Source: Paenibacillus sp. DMB5
GTDB taxonomy: Bacteria > Bacillota > Bacilli > Paenibacillales > Paenibacillaceae
Reading direction: 5' to 3'
Assembly: GCF_001517085.1 (NCBI RefSeq)
Contig: NZ_LRAC01000145.1
Location: 1 to 56,881 of the forward strand
Length of the DNA: 56,881 bases
The notes under the pieces were generated by a model. That model saw only the letters and a list, made by a program, of their open reading frames with translations. It was not told the origin of the DNA and made no database searches. The position numbers were made by a program, and so were the translations under genes. Positions 7,912-17,600 of this stretch are shown in pieces; position 1 is the stretch's first letter, and each line of letters starts with the position of its first letter.

Positions 7912-10167
7912 ATGAGCATGAACATTTACGTCGACGAATCGCTTGGCCTGTTCCATCTTCAATCCAAAGGTACCAGCTATATTATCCAGCTCGTCGAAGG
8001 CTATCCTTCCCACGTATACTGGGGATCACGCCTCCGCCATGACAGCACGCTGGCTGATGCGCTCCAGATCCGCGAGCGTTCATCGTTTTCCCCGAATCCG
8101 GTGCCCGGCAAACCGTCCCTTTCCCTGGATGCCCTGCCTCAGGAGTATCCGCAGTACGGCACAAGTGATTTCCGCCGTCCCGCTTACCAGGCCCAGCTTG
8201 CCGACGGCAGTCGGATCACAGAGCTGAAATATGTTGGATATGCTATTACTTCCGGCAAGCCGGTTCTTGAAGGACTTCCCGCTGTCTATACTGAGAGCGA
8301 TGATGAAGCACAGACGCTGGAGCTCACACTGAAGGATGACTACGCAGGGCTTACTGTTAAGCTGCTGTACACCGTTTTCGCTGATCACAGCGCGATTACC
8401 CGCTCCGTACACTTCGAGCATGGCGGCACAGAGCCGCTTCGGCTGGAGCAGGCGCTGAGCGCCTCGGTTGATTTTGCCGACTCCGCCTATGATACCCTTC
8501 ACCTCAGCGGGGCCTGGGTAAGAGAGCGCCACATCCAGCGCCGTGCGCTTGTGCCGGGTGCCGCAGTAGCACTCGAGAGCCGCCGCGGCTCAAGCAGCCA
8601 TCAGGTTAACCCGTTTATGGCCCTGCTGCAGCGCGGCGCGGATGAAGACCACGGCGATGTATACGGCTTCAGCCTGGTCTACAGCGGCAGCTTTGCTGCT
8701 GTTGCCGAGGTTGAGCAGTTCGGAACAACCCGTGTGAACATCGGGATTAACCCGTTTGATTTCTCCTGGCTGCTGGAGCCGGGCCAGACCTTCCAGACTC
8801 CGGAAGCGGTACTGGTCTATTCCGGCGAAGGGCTTGGCGGTATGTCGCGCACCTATCACCGCCTGTACCGGACCCGTCTGAGCCGCGGTGTTCACCGCGA
8901 CAAAGCCCGTCCGATCCTGGTCAACAACTGGGAAGCCACTTATTTTAACTTTGACGCCGACAAAATCACCGCCATCGCCAAAGAAGCCGGTCCGCTCGGC
9001 ATCGAGCTGTTCGTGCTTGACGACGGCTGGTTCGGCAAGCGTGACAACGACGACAGCTCCCTCGGCGACTGGTTCGAACACAGCCGCAAGCTGCCGGGCG
9101 GTCTTGCTGACCTGGCCGGCCGCGTAAACGCTGAAGGCCTGCAGTTTGGCCTCTGGGTGGAGCCGGAGATGGTCTCGCCGGACAGCGAGCTGTACCGCAA
9201 GCACCCGGACTGGTGTCTGCATGCTGAAGGGCGCCGCCGTACCGAAGCGCGCAACCAGCTGATCCTTGATCTTTCACGTCCGGAGGTCTGCGAATACCTG
9301 TATGAAACCTTGAGCGCAGTCTTCGCCAGCGCACCGATTACGTATGTCAAGTGGGATATGAACCGCAACATGACCGAGATTGTCTCTGCTGCGGCAGCTC
9401 CTGAGCGGCAGAAGGAAACCGCCCACCGCTATATGCTCGGTCTCTATAATCTGATGGAGCGCCTGACTTCGCGCTTCCCTGATATCCTGTTCGAGAGCTG
9501 CTCCGGCGGCGGCGGCCGGTTCGATCCGGGCATGCTGTTCTACATGCCGCAGACCTGGACCAGTGACGACACCGATGCCATCGAGCGTCTGGCGATCCAG
9601 TACGGCACAAGCATTGTGTATCCGGCCAGCAGCATGGGCGCACATGTCTCCGCTGTGCCGAACCATCAGGTTGAGCGCACAACCTCGCTTGCGATCCGCG
9701 GCGACGTGGCGATGAGCGGCAACTTCGGCTACGAGCTGGATCTGACAGCCTTCACCGAAGCAGAAAAGAACCTGGCTGCCAAGCAGATCGCCCAATATAA
9801 AGAGATCCGTACACTTGTCCAACAAGGGGATATGTACCGGCTGCTAAGCCCGTTCGAGGGCAGCGGCGATACGGCCTGGATGTTTGTCAGCGAAGACAAG
9901 ACAGAAGCATTCGTAGCGTACTTCCGTGTACTCGCTAAGCCTAATGCTCCAATTGCACGGCTTGTGCTCAAGGGGCTTGATCCGGCGCTCGACTATGTGC
10001 TGGAGAACGGCGCAGCCGATAATACGGACAGCGCAGCCCCGTTCCAGCCGGCCTTCGGCGGAACGCCTTACGGCGGCGACCGCCTGATGCGCATCGGACT
10101 CGTCGTCTCCGATCTGCGCGGTGATTTCGCCAGCTGCACCTACCGTCTGAGAGCGGTAAGACGCTAA
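7912..10167 (+). CDS. Alpha-galactosidase, GH36
   Basis: Removes terminal alpha-1,6-galactose from melibiose, raffinose-type sugars and galactomannan fragments. At 751 aa it has the length of bacterial GH36 enzymes. An N-terminal beta-supersandwich leads to a TIM barrel with LFVLDDGWFGKRD and FGLWVEPEMVSPDSELY. The nucleophile is D482 in YVKWDMNRN and the acid/base is D552 in TSDDTDAIER; their 70-residue spacing is that of the family. ESCSGGGGRFD is also present. No signal peptide is seen, so it acts in the cytoplasm on sugars brought in by the nearby importer. The ATG has AAGGAGAG upstream. Co-transcribed with the LacI gene and followed by a strong terminator. Confidence 0.97.
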   Translation: MSMNIYVDESLGLFHLQSKGTSYIIQLVEGYPSHVYWGSRLRHDSTLADALQIRERSSFSPNPVPGKPSLSLDALPQEYPQYGTSDFRRPAYQAQLADGSRITELKYVGYAITSGKPVLEGLPAVYTESDDEAQTLELTLKDDYAGLTVKLLYTVFADHSAITRSVHFEHGGTEPLRLEQALSASVDFADSAYDTLHLSGAWVRERHIQRRALVPGAAVALESRRGSSSHQVNPFMALLQRGADEDHGDVYGFSLVYSGSFAAVAEVEQFGTTRVNIGINPFDFSWLLEPGQTFQTPEAVLVYSGEGLGGMSRTYHRLYRTRLSRGVHRDKARPILVNNWEATYFNFDADKITAIAKEAGPLGIELFVLDDGWFGKRDNDDSSLGDWFEHSRKLPGGLADLAGRVNAEGLQFGLWVEPEMVSPDSELYRKHPDWCLHAEGRRRTEARNQLILDLSRPEVCEYLYETLSAVFASAPITYVKWDMNRNMTEIVSAAAAPERQKETAHRYMLGLYNLMERLTSRFPDILFESCSGGGGRFDPGMLFYMPQTWTSDDTDAIERLAIQYGTSIVYPASSMGAHVSAVPNHQVERTTSLAIRGDVAMSGNFGYELDLTAFTEAEKNLAAKQIAQYKEIRTLVQQGDMYRLLSPFEGSGDTAWMFVSEDKTEAFVAYFRVLAKPNAPIARLVLKGLDPALDYVLENGAADNTDSAAPFQPAFGGTPYGGDRLMRIGLVVSDLRGDFASCTYRLRAVRR

Positions 10168-10213
10168 GTTTGCTCCAGCACTCAGTCAGCTGATTACAGC
10201 AATAGCAATGCAG

Positions 10214-10258
10214 CAAAAAAGGGTATTTATCTCCGCCCGGAGATGAATACCCTTTTCT
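10214..10258 (+). terminator. Rho-independent terminator after the alpha-galactosidase
   Basis: Long stem AAAAGGGTATTTATCTCC / GGAGATGAATACCCTTTT with loop GCCC, followed by TCTCTATTTT. One mismatch. It may work in both directions because A-rich sequence precedes it. Confidence 0.85.
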
Positions 10259-10301
10259 CTATTTTACCAATACAAAAGTCCCGGAATTCTCCCCTATCTG
10301 C

Positions 10302-10329
10302 TCAACAAACGGCTGTAATCTGTCGATAT
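10302..10329 (+). promoter_or_regulatory. Possible sigma-D (motility) promoter of the chemoreceptor
   Basis: TCAA at 10302 and GTCGATAT at 10322 are 16 bases apart, close to the sigma-D pattern TAAA-N15-GCCGATAT. Chemoreceptor genes of Firmicutes often use this factor. Weak match; a sigma-A promoter is an alternative. Confidence 0.3.
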
Positions 10330-10380
10330 ATATTTTGTTAAAATAATTGACATTATAGAGAAACAAAGGGGACATCCTGT

Positions 10381-12093
10381 ATGAGACTGTTAAAAAACCT
10401 GGGTATTGCAAAAAAGCTTATGATTCTCATCCTGGTGAGTGCAGCTTCTCTTCTTACCATCGGAACAATCGGGCAGGTCTACACCAATATAATGGCCGAT
10501 AAATCTACAGTAATGTACGAGGAGAATCTTATCCCGCTCAAAACCGTCATGCAGATGCGGATAAACGCCAGAGCAAGTGATGCCTATACGCTTGAGCTGC
10601 TGACAACCAAAAATGCCGACCGTATAAAAGAGTTAAATGAGGAAATTATTTCAGCATGGGCGGAAATTGACGACATGATCGGAGAGATTGAAGCGACACA
10701 TCTCCGGGAAGAGGAACGTCAGCTTATAGCCCGGTATCATGAGCAGGCCGCTGTACTGGAAGCTTCGAGACTTCAGGTCATTGAATTGGCCTCACAGAAT
10801 AAAAATGAGCTGGCCTATATAGTCTATACAGAAGAAGTGGAATCCCAGCGCAAGCTGGTCAATGACACGCTAAAAGCCCTGCAGCAATCCAAGGTTGAAG
10901 GCGCCGGGGAAATTAATTCACAGAATCAGAGCCGGGTCACCCGAATTACGATTATTGCCTCATCCGTCATGATGGCTACACTCCTGCTGCTCGTCTTCCT
11001 CGGCCTGCTGATCTCGCGCATGATTGTCCGGCCGGTCAAGGAGGTAAGAAGCCTGCTGCTGCAGGCTGAGCATGGTGACTTCACCGTGAAAAGCAGCTAT
11101 GTCTCCAAAGACGAGATCGGCGGACTGTCCGCTTCCTTTAATGAAATGACCGGCAAGCTGCAGTCGATCTTCAGCACCGTCCAGGAATCCTCGCATTTCG
11201 TTGCCTCCACCTCCGAGGAGCTTAGCGCAAGCGCTGAGCAGAACAGCCATGCTAGCGGGCATATTGCCGAAACCGTACAGGAGCTTGCCACCGGGACGGA
11301 AAAGCAGGTTCATCTCGTCGAAGGCAGCTCGGCCTCCATCACGGAGATAAACGGCTATACGCAGACCATTGCCGGCAATACAGAGCGGATGAAGCAGGAC
11401 GCGCTGCATGCTTCCCGGCTGTCTGCGGAAGGCAACCAGGCCATTACCGAAGTAACAGCCCAGATGAATTCAATCTCCTCCAATGTGCATAGCCTGTTTG
11501 AAGCAGTCACCAGCCTGAATCACCGCTCCGCCGAAATTGGACAGATCATCAGTGTGATCTCCGGCATTTCTGCACAGACCAACCTCCTTGCGCTGAATGC
11601 CTCTATTGAAGCAGCCAGAGCCGGGGAGCACGGGCGGGGATTTGCTGTTGTCGCCGGGGAGGTCAGAAAACTGGCAGAGCAGTCGGACCGGTCAGCAGAG
11701 CAGATCACGCAGCTGATCGGGCTGATTCAGCAGGATACGGAAGTTACCCTGTCCACAATGGACAAAACCTCACAGGAAGTGGAGTCGGGGTTAAGCATTG
11801 TCAATCACGCAGGCCGTTCCTTCCATAACATTGAAGAAGCCGTGAGCCGTTTTGTGGATCAGATTGCAGACATTGCCGAAGCTATACAGATGCTGGCCGA
11901 AGGGACATCGGGCATCGATGATTCAATCGGCGCGGTCAGCGCTGTAGCCCGGGATTCCGCCTCCATCACCCAGAATATTTCTGCCGCAACCGAAGAGCAG
12001 CTGGCCTCCATGCAGGAAATCTCCTCTTCCGCCCAGGCGCTGGCCAGCCTTGCTGATGATCTTCAGAAAATTTTGAACCAGTTCAAAATCTGA
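10381..12093 (+). CDS. Methyl-accepting chemotaxis protein
   Basis: Transmembrane chemoreceptor, 570 aa. The order is: membrane helix at about 11-33, an extracellular four-helix-bundle sensor (4HB_MCP type) to about 187, membrane helix at about 188-212, HAMP (ISRMIVRPVKEVRSLLLQAE), then a long cytoplasmic coiled coil. The hairpin tip is recognised by ISGISAQTNLLALNASIEAA and GRGFAVVAGEVRKLAEQS, which bind CheA/CheW. AAAGGGG lies nine bases before the ATG. It stands alone between two terminators. Its ligand cannot be read from sequence; nearby sugar genes do not prove a link. Confidence 0.95.
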   Translation: MRLLKNLGIAKKLMILILVSAASLLTIGTIGQVYTNIMADKSTVMYEENLIPLKTVMQMRINARASDAYTLELLTTKNADRIKELNEEIISAWAEIDDMIGEIEATHLREEERQLIARYHEQAAVLEASRLQVIELASQNKNELAYIVYTEEVESQRKLVNDTLKALQQSKVEGAGEINSQNQSRVTRITIIASSVMMATLLLLVFLGLLISRMIVRPVKEVRSLLLQAEHGDFTVKSSYVSKDEIGGLSASFNEMTGKLQSIFSTVQESSHFVASTSEELSASAEQNSHASGHIAETVQELATGTEKQVHLVEGSSASITEINGYTQTIAGNTERMKQDALHASRLSAEGNQAITEVTAQMNSISSNVHSLFEAVTSLNHRSAEIGQIISVISGISAQTNLLALNASIEAARAGEHGRGFAVVAGEVRKLAEQSDRSAEQITQLIGLIQQDTEVTLSTMDKTSQEVESGLSIVNHAGRSFHNIEEAVSRFVDQIADIAEAIQMLAEGTSGIDDSIGAVSAVARDSASITQNISAATEEQLASMQEISSSAQALASLADDLQKILNQFKI

Positions 12094-12116
12094 ACTACAG
12101 CCTACAGATATATGAA

Positions 12117-12152
12117 AAAAAGGAGCTCCGCTTTTGCAGCGGGGCTCCTTAT
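12117..12152. terminator. Bidirectional terminator between convergent genes
   Basis: Stem AAGGAGC-TCCGC pairing with GCGG-GGCTCCTT around TTTTGCA, with an A run on one side. It lies between the rightward chemoreceptor and the leftward oxidase-fold gene and can serve both. Confidence 0.75.
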
Positions 12153-12168
12153 CCATTCAGGGTCCGTA

Positions 12169-12660
12169 CTATTCCAGCTCAACCGTCTGATTGAGGTTCG
12201 AATCTTCTGTGTCCTGATTAGTTATTCTTTTGAACATATAGCTCGCCTTCTCGGCCAGGTTGCCGCTCTTCCAGTATTCCGCTGCTTCGGCATGGACCTG
12301 GATCAGGATGACTTCCGGATCATCATAGCTGGTCTTCAAAAAGGCTTCATAGCCCGGATTCCAGTATTCCTTCTTCTTGGCCACATCATCCACAATTCTC
12401 GCCACACCGCGGATCGAGACATAGGATTTATCGGCATAAACCACATTCACCCGCGGGTCGTGCAGGATCTCGTCGAACTTGCTGGTATCCTTTTTGGTCA
12501 AAAACCACAAGTCTCCGTCAAATTCAACCTCCTGCGTCTTCATCGGCCGGGACACCAGACCTTCAGGTGAAATCGTGGTGAACATCGCCGTATCAATGCC
12601 CTTGATCAGCTTGCGGACCGTCTCGACGGCCTCCTGGTGGCTATTGTTCAAAGTTGACAT
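12169..12660 (-). CDS. Pyridoxamine 5'-phosphate oxidase-fold protein, general stress protein 26 type
   Basis: Small split-barrel flavin-binding protein, 163 aa. The pattern IDTAMFTTISPEGLVSRPMK, then LWFLTKKDTSKFDEI, then VNVVYADKSYVSIRGVARIV is that of the general stress protein 26 group. In this group FMN or F420 binding is common but the reaction is mostly unknown, so true PNP oxidase activity is not implied. GAGGCG lies six bases before the ATG. Transcribed leftwards alone, sharing a terminator with the chemoreceptor. Regulation by general stress is possible but no promoter was recognised. Confidence 0.85.
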   Translation of the reverse strand: MSTLNNSHQEAVETVRKLIKGIDTAMFTTISPEGLVSRPMKTQEVEFDGDLWFLTKKDTSKFDEILHDPRVNVVYADKSYVSIRGVARIVDDVAKKKEYWNPGYEAFLKTSYDDPEVILIQVHAEAAEYWKSGNLAEKASYMFKRITNQDTEDSNLNQTVELE

Positions 12661-12877
12661 GCTTATCGCCTCATTTCTTCCATGTTAGGGTAATAGGTTA
12701 TCCAAACGCCTATCTTTTATTTACCCTAAATCGCGGGCGATTATCGGCGGGCATTGTTCCGGGTTGCTATTCCTTACGGTAATAAGGCAGCCGGCCGTTA
12801 TGACGGAACCGCGATGCCGCAGAAGCCAGGCCTGTTTCGCTGGTCTATATACTGTATAAATATGGAATAATATCCAC

Positions 12878-12997
12878 TGGGAGTCGATGATATACATCGC
12901 TGCGCTGACGGGAATCGATCAGGAGCAGTATGAAGCCTCCCGGATCGACGGGGCCAGCAAGCTGAAGCAGATGCTGTATACCACGCGCCAGCTCTGA
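12878..12997 (+). pseudogene. Remnant of an LplB-type sugar ABC permease
   Basis: The plus strand from 12878 reads W-E-S-M-I-Y-I-A-A-L-T-G-I-D and continues through YEASRIDGASKLKQM to a stop. This matches the EAA-loop region of the intact LplB-like permease in this window, which reads IIYLAALTGIN and YEAAEVDGAGRWRKM. About 40 residues survive, with no start or ribosome site, no preceding helices, and an early stop after LYTTRQL. It is a leftover of a deleted permease gene. The rest of the 12661-13054 gap holds no other coding sequence. Confidence 0.7.
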
Positions 12998-13008
12998 CCT
13001 GTTCAGTT

Positions 13009-13046
13009 AAAAAAAGCCCCCGGGACAAATCCCGGGGGCTTACATA
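13009..13046 (-). terminator. Rho-independent terminator of the sodium-coupled transporter
   Basis: Perfect GC-rich stem AGCCCCCGGGA / TCCCGGGGGCT with loop CAAA (13015-13040), followed on the minus strand by a T run. It begins nine bases after the transporter stop codon. Confidence 0.9.
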
Positions 13047-13054
13047 CCTACACT

Positions 13055-14407
13055 TTAGAATTTGATAATTCCCGACGTGTGCAGCAGCACCAGGAATACA
13101 AGCACTGGAGCCACATAACGCAGGGTGAACAGCCAGATGCGGAACCAGCGGGCATTCAGTCCTGCCGCATCAGCTGCACCTTTCCAGAAGTAGCCCGCAA
13201 ATATGGTAATCAGCAGGCCGCCGAGCGGCAGCATGATGTTGGAGGTGATAAAGTCCATCCAGTCAAACAGCGCTTTTCCGCCGAACGTAAGCTCAGGGAA
13301 CATGCCCAGCGACATGGCTGACGGAATACCGACCAGGAAGCAGGCTAGTGACAGAATCCAGACGGCACGCGGACGGCTCCAGTTCCAGCGCTCCATAGCG
13401 TAGGATACCGGAACTTCTAGCAGCGATACCGCCGATGTCAGAGCGGCAATCGCCAGCAGAATGAAGAACAGTCCGCCGAAGAAGGCGCCGAAAGGCATCG
13501 CCGAGAAAGCCGCCGGCAGCGCGATAAAGATCAGCGAAGGCCCCTGGTCAGGAGCAATGCCGAACGAGAACGTGGTCGGGAAAATAATCAGACCGGCGAT
13601 GAACGCATAGAGCAGATCGCCTGCGCCGATAGCCAGTGTGGCAGTGCCGAGTGACTGGTTTTTGTCCACATAGGAACCGTAAGTCAGCAAGATCCCCATC
13701 CCGAGTGACAGGGAGAAGAAGGCATGTCCCAGAGCGACCAGCGCGGATTCCGCTGTCAGCACCGAGAAGTCCGGTTTAAGGAAAAAGGATACGCCGGCAG
13801 AAGAACCGGGCAGTGTAACGGCACGGATCATCAGTACGATCAGCAGCACGACCAGACCGGGAATCAGCACCTTGTTGAATTTTTCGATCCCGCCGGATAC
13901 GCCGAGAATTACGACCGCAGCCGTGATCAGCATGGCTACGCCCTGCCAGACAATCGGCATATAACCGGAGATAAAGGAACCGAACTCACCTGCATAATCG
14001 GTATTGCTGAACAGCTGTCCGTTAAAAGAAACCACCGCGTATTGCAGTGTCCAGCCGGCAACGATGACGTAGAACGAGAGGATCAGAAAGGGTGCAATGA
14101 CCTGGAGGATACCGGCAGCCTTCCAGCCTTTACCGCCTCCTGCACGGATGAATGAGGTTGCGGCGCTTCCGCGTCCGCTCCGTCCGATAGCCAGCTCAGC
14201 CAGTAAGACCGGCAACCCAATCAGCACCAGGCAGACAATAAAGAGCAGGAAAAAGGCCGCTCCCCCGTTTTCCCCTGTAATATAAGGGAACTTCCACATA
14301 TTCCCCAGACCCACCGAGCTCCCGATGGCTGCAAGAATGAAGCCGCTATTCGAGAAACGTTCCTTTTTCTCCGTCAGCAGGCTTTGTTGACCTTTGTTTT
14401 GATTCAT
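13055..14407 (-). CDS. Sodium-dependent transporter, neurotransmitter:sodium symporter (SNF) family
   Basis: Membrane symporter of the NSS/LeuT family, 450 aa, about eleven helices. Helix 1 has the family signature SSVGLGNMWKFPYITGENGG, which shapes the sodium and substrate sites, followed by ELAIGRSGRGS. The second half includes FFILLAIAALTSAVSLLEV. Bacterial members carry amino acids such as leucine or tryptophan; the exact substrate is not visible. The ribosome site is weak (TGGGGT). It is a single gene with its own terminator and an AT-rich upstream region (14408-14671) shared with the divergent SLH surface protein. Confidence 0.95.
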   Translation of the reverse strand: MNQNKGQQSLLTEKKERFSNSGFILAAIGSSVGLGNMWKFPYITGENGGAAFFLLFIVCLVLIGLPVLLAELAIGRSGRGSAATSFIRAGGGKGWKAAGILQVIAPFLILSFYVIVAGWTLQYAVVSFNGQLFSNTDYAGEFGSFISGYMPIVWQGVAMLITAAVVILGVSGGIEKFNKVLIPGLVVLLIVLMIRAVTLPGSSAGVSFFLKPDFSVLTAESALVALGHAFFSLSLGMGILLTYGSYVDKNQSLGTATLAIGAGDLLYAFIAGLIIFPTTFSFGIAPDQGPSLIFIALPAAFSAMPFGAFFGGLFFILLAIAALTSAVSLLEVPVSYAMERWNWSRPRAVWILSLACFLVGIPSAMSLGMFPELTFGGKALFDWMDFITSNIMLPLGGLLITIFAGYFWKGAADAAGLNARWFRIWLFTLRYVAPVLVFLVLLHTSGIIKF

Positions 14408-14671
14408 GTACTGACCCCATTTATTTGTTTTTTATGCCCCATTATAGCTTATGTAACGCATTTGTGTCATATATTTTTTTAATTCATTGACGCGTTAAAA
14501 TCTGGCAGAGTGAATTCATTCCATTAATGATTTAAAATTTATTTATAACATTTTTAGGTTAATGGTCCGATAAATGCTTTATATCTTTAATACATACCCT
14601 CGCTAAAGGAGGCAGGCGAGCTTAACCTTTAAATAAAGTGCTTCCAACAACTAAAACCAACATCAAGGGAG

Positions 14672-17600
14672 ATGAACTCACTGAAGACCAAATCATTATT
14701 CTCCAAGCTTTCTGTACTGTTTTTGGCTGCAGCAATGCTTATCAATCTTACCGGACTTACAGCCTATACTTCGGCAGCCGAAGCGCCCGATCTGCTCCAT
14801 AAGGCTTATATTACCAGCTTTAACACAGGCGTAGTGGATGTTGTCAATCTGGAAAACAATACAGTGGAAAAAGGGAAGATAAAGGTCGGGAGCTCGCCTA
14901 ACAGCGCAGGCTTCAATCCTAACGGCAAACAGATTTATGTTACAAACCGCAGCAGCTCAAGTGTATCCGTTATTGATCCGGCTACCGACACTGTAATCAG
15001 CACAATTCCCGTAGGTGCATCACCGCATGGTGTTGCTTTTAATGCCAGCGGCAGTAAGGCGTATGTCGCTAACCGCAGCAGCGGAACAATCAGTGTCATT
15101 GATACCGCAACGCTGGAAGTGACGAATACCATTAATGTAGCGGCCACACCGACTGTTATTGTCGTTGTGGGGAGTAAGCTGTTCGTCACCACCCAAACCG
15201 CTAACTCGGTTACGGTTGTAGATCTGGCCCAGGAAAAGATGGTATCCAGCATCGCTGTTCCTAACGGTCCATATGGACTATCCGTCAACCCGGCAGGTAC
15301 CAAGCTGTATACGGCAAATCAGAATGGCAGCTCAGTAACAGTCATCAATGTTGCTGACAACACAGTTGAAGCAACTATTACAGTCGGCAGTGCTCCTCAT
15401 GCTACAGAGTCTTCTCCCGATGGCAGCCGTGTTTATGTTGCGAATGCCTCGTCCAACAATGTGTCCGTTATTGACACTGCGACGAACACAGTAATCAAGA
15501 CCGTACCTGTCGGCGGCAGTCCTTATGTTGTCGGGGCCTCTGCGGACGGAAAACATGCATATACCATTAACTACACAGGCAGCAGCATGAGTGTCATCGA
15601 TACGGACACCCTGACTGTAACGGCTACGATTTCGCTCAGCAACGGGCCGTTTATGGTCGGTACATTCATGGTATCTACGGCCGCTGCAGCCAACCCGGTC
15701 ACTCCACAAGTTGCGGCTCCTGAGGCTAACCCTGCAGCAGGCGCTGTTCCTTCCGGCACAGAAGTCACTTTAACAACAGCAACGGAAGATGCGTCGATCT
15801 ACTACACAACGGATGGCAGCAATCCTACTTCCGGCAGCCAGCTCTATACCGGACCGGTCGCCATAACGCAGGCGTTGACGCTGAAAGCCATTGCCGTTAA
15901 GGCAGACATGAAGGACAGTGAAATTTTGAGTCAGGACTACACACTGACTGCTCCTGAGAACAGCATCATCGAGCCGGACACAGCTGTCTTTGACAAACGC
16001 ACCGGTGCGCAGGCTGATATAGCTGTAAGCATGAATCTGAAGGGCAACACCCTGACAAGCATTGAATACGCAGGTACACCGCTGGCGGAGGGAACCGACT
16101 ACACCGTTTCCGGTACTACAGTCACCCTCTCTGCTGCTTATCTGGCGAAACAGCCGCTCGGAACGCTGCAGCTCACCTTTATTTTCAGTGCCGGAGCACC
16201 GCAGGCTCTGACAGTTGCAGTGTCCGATACGACGCAGATCCCGGGCGCTCCGGTTCTGCAATCGGCTGTTCCCGGCAATGGGCAGGTTCAATTGTCCTGG
16301 ACTCCTGTTGAAGAGGCTGCCGCCTACAAGATCTATCAGAGTGTAAGCTCGGCAACCTACGGGGAGGAATTGGCTACAGTCTCTTCTTCCGTATACACCT
16401 ACACTGCTTCAGGCCTGACTAACGGCACAGCCTATTATTATGCAGTCCAGGCCGTCAACTCTGCGGGAGACAGTCCGATATCCAACCAGGCAAGCGCAAC
16501 GCCAATTACAGTACCGGGTGCACCGCTGGCAGTAAGTGCAGCTGCAGGTGACAAAACAGCTGTCATTCAGTTCGCCGCGCCGGCAGACAACGGAGGCAGT
16601 CCGGTTACAGGCTATGAGATCAGCTCGGCTGAGGGCGGCATCAAGGTAAGCGCCGCTTCAAGTCCGGTAGTCATCACAGGACTGCAGAACGGAACCACCT
16701 ATACGTTCACTATAAAAGCCATTAATGCCGCAGGTACAGGTGCCGCCGCTACTACAAATGCTGTAACTCCTGCCCCTGCTGTGATTACAGCTCCGGCTCC
16801 GACAGCAACCCCGGCGCCAGCTGCTACAGGCACAGCAGTGCTTGTCAACGGACAGCTGCAGACGATCGGACAGTCTACGGTAACACAGTCCGGCGGCCAG
16901 AAGGTTACCACTCTGACCCTTGATGAAACCAAGCTTCAGGAACAGCTGAATGCCGCAGGCAACGGTGCCGTCATTACACTGCCATTCACAGAAGCTTCCG
17001 ATGTATTCGTAGGTGAGCTGAACGGGCAGATGGTGAGCAGCCTGGAACAGAAGCAGGGTGTGATCAAAATCCAGACCCCGCAGGCCAGCTACACACTGCC
17101 TGCCGGCCTTCTGCGGATAAGCAGCCTCTCGCAGCAGCTGGAGCAGACTTCAGCGCTGCAGCAGATTGCACTGCAAATCCGGATTGCAGCACCGGCCGCA
17201 ACCCAGCTGCAAATTATTAACAATGCTGCGACTTCCGGCAACTTCACCCTGGCAGCCGCACCGCTGGAATTCACGATTACAGCAACAAGCGGCGGTAAAA
17301 CAATCGATGTAAATACCTTCAACACCTACGTTGAAAGAAGTATCAAGCTGCCAAGCGGCACAGATGCAAGCAGAATCACAACCGCGCTTGTTATTGAACC
17401 TGACGGTTCCGTCCGCCATGTACCGACTAAGGTTATTACCGAGGACGGCGGACAGGTTGCCCGGATCAACAGCTTGACCAACAGCACTTATGCCCTTGTG
17501 TATCACCCGGTTACTTTTACAGATGTGGCGGGCAACTGGTCCCAGTCTGTAGCTAATGATCTCGCATCACGTATGGTCTTAAACGGAACCGAGGATGGTG

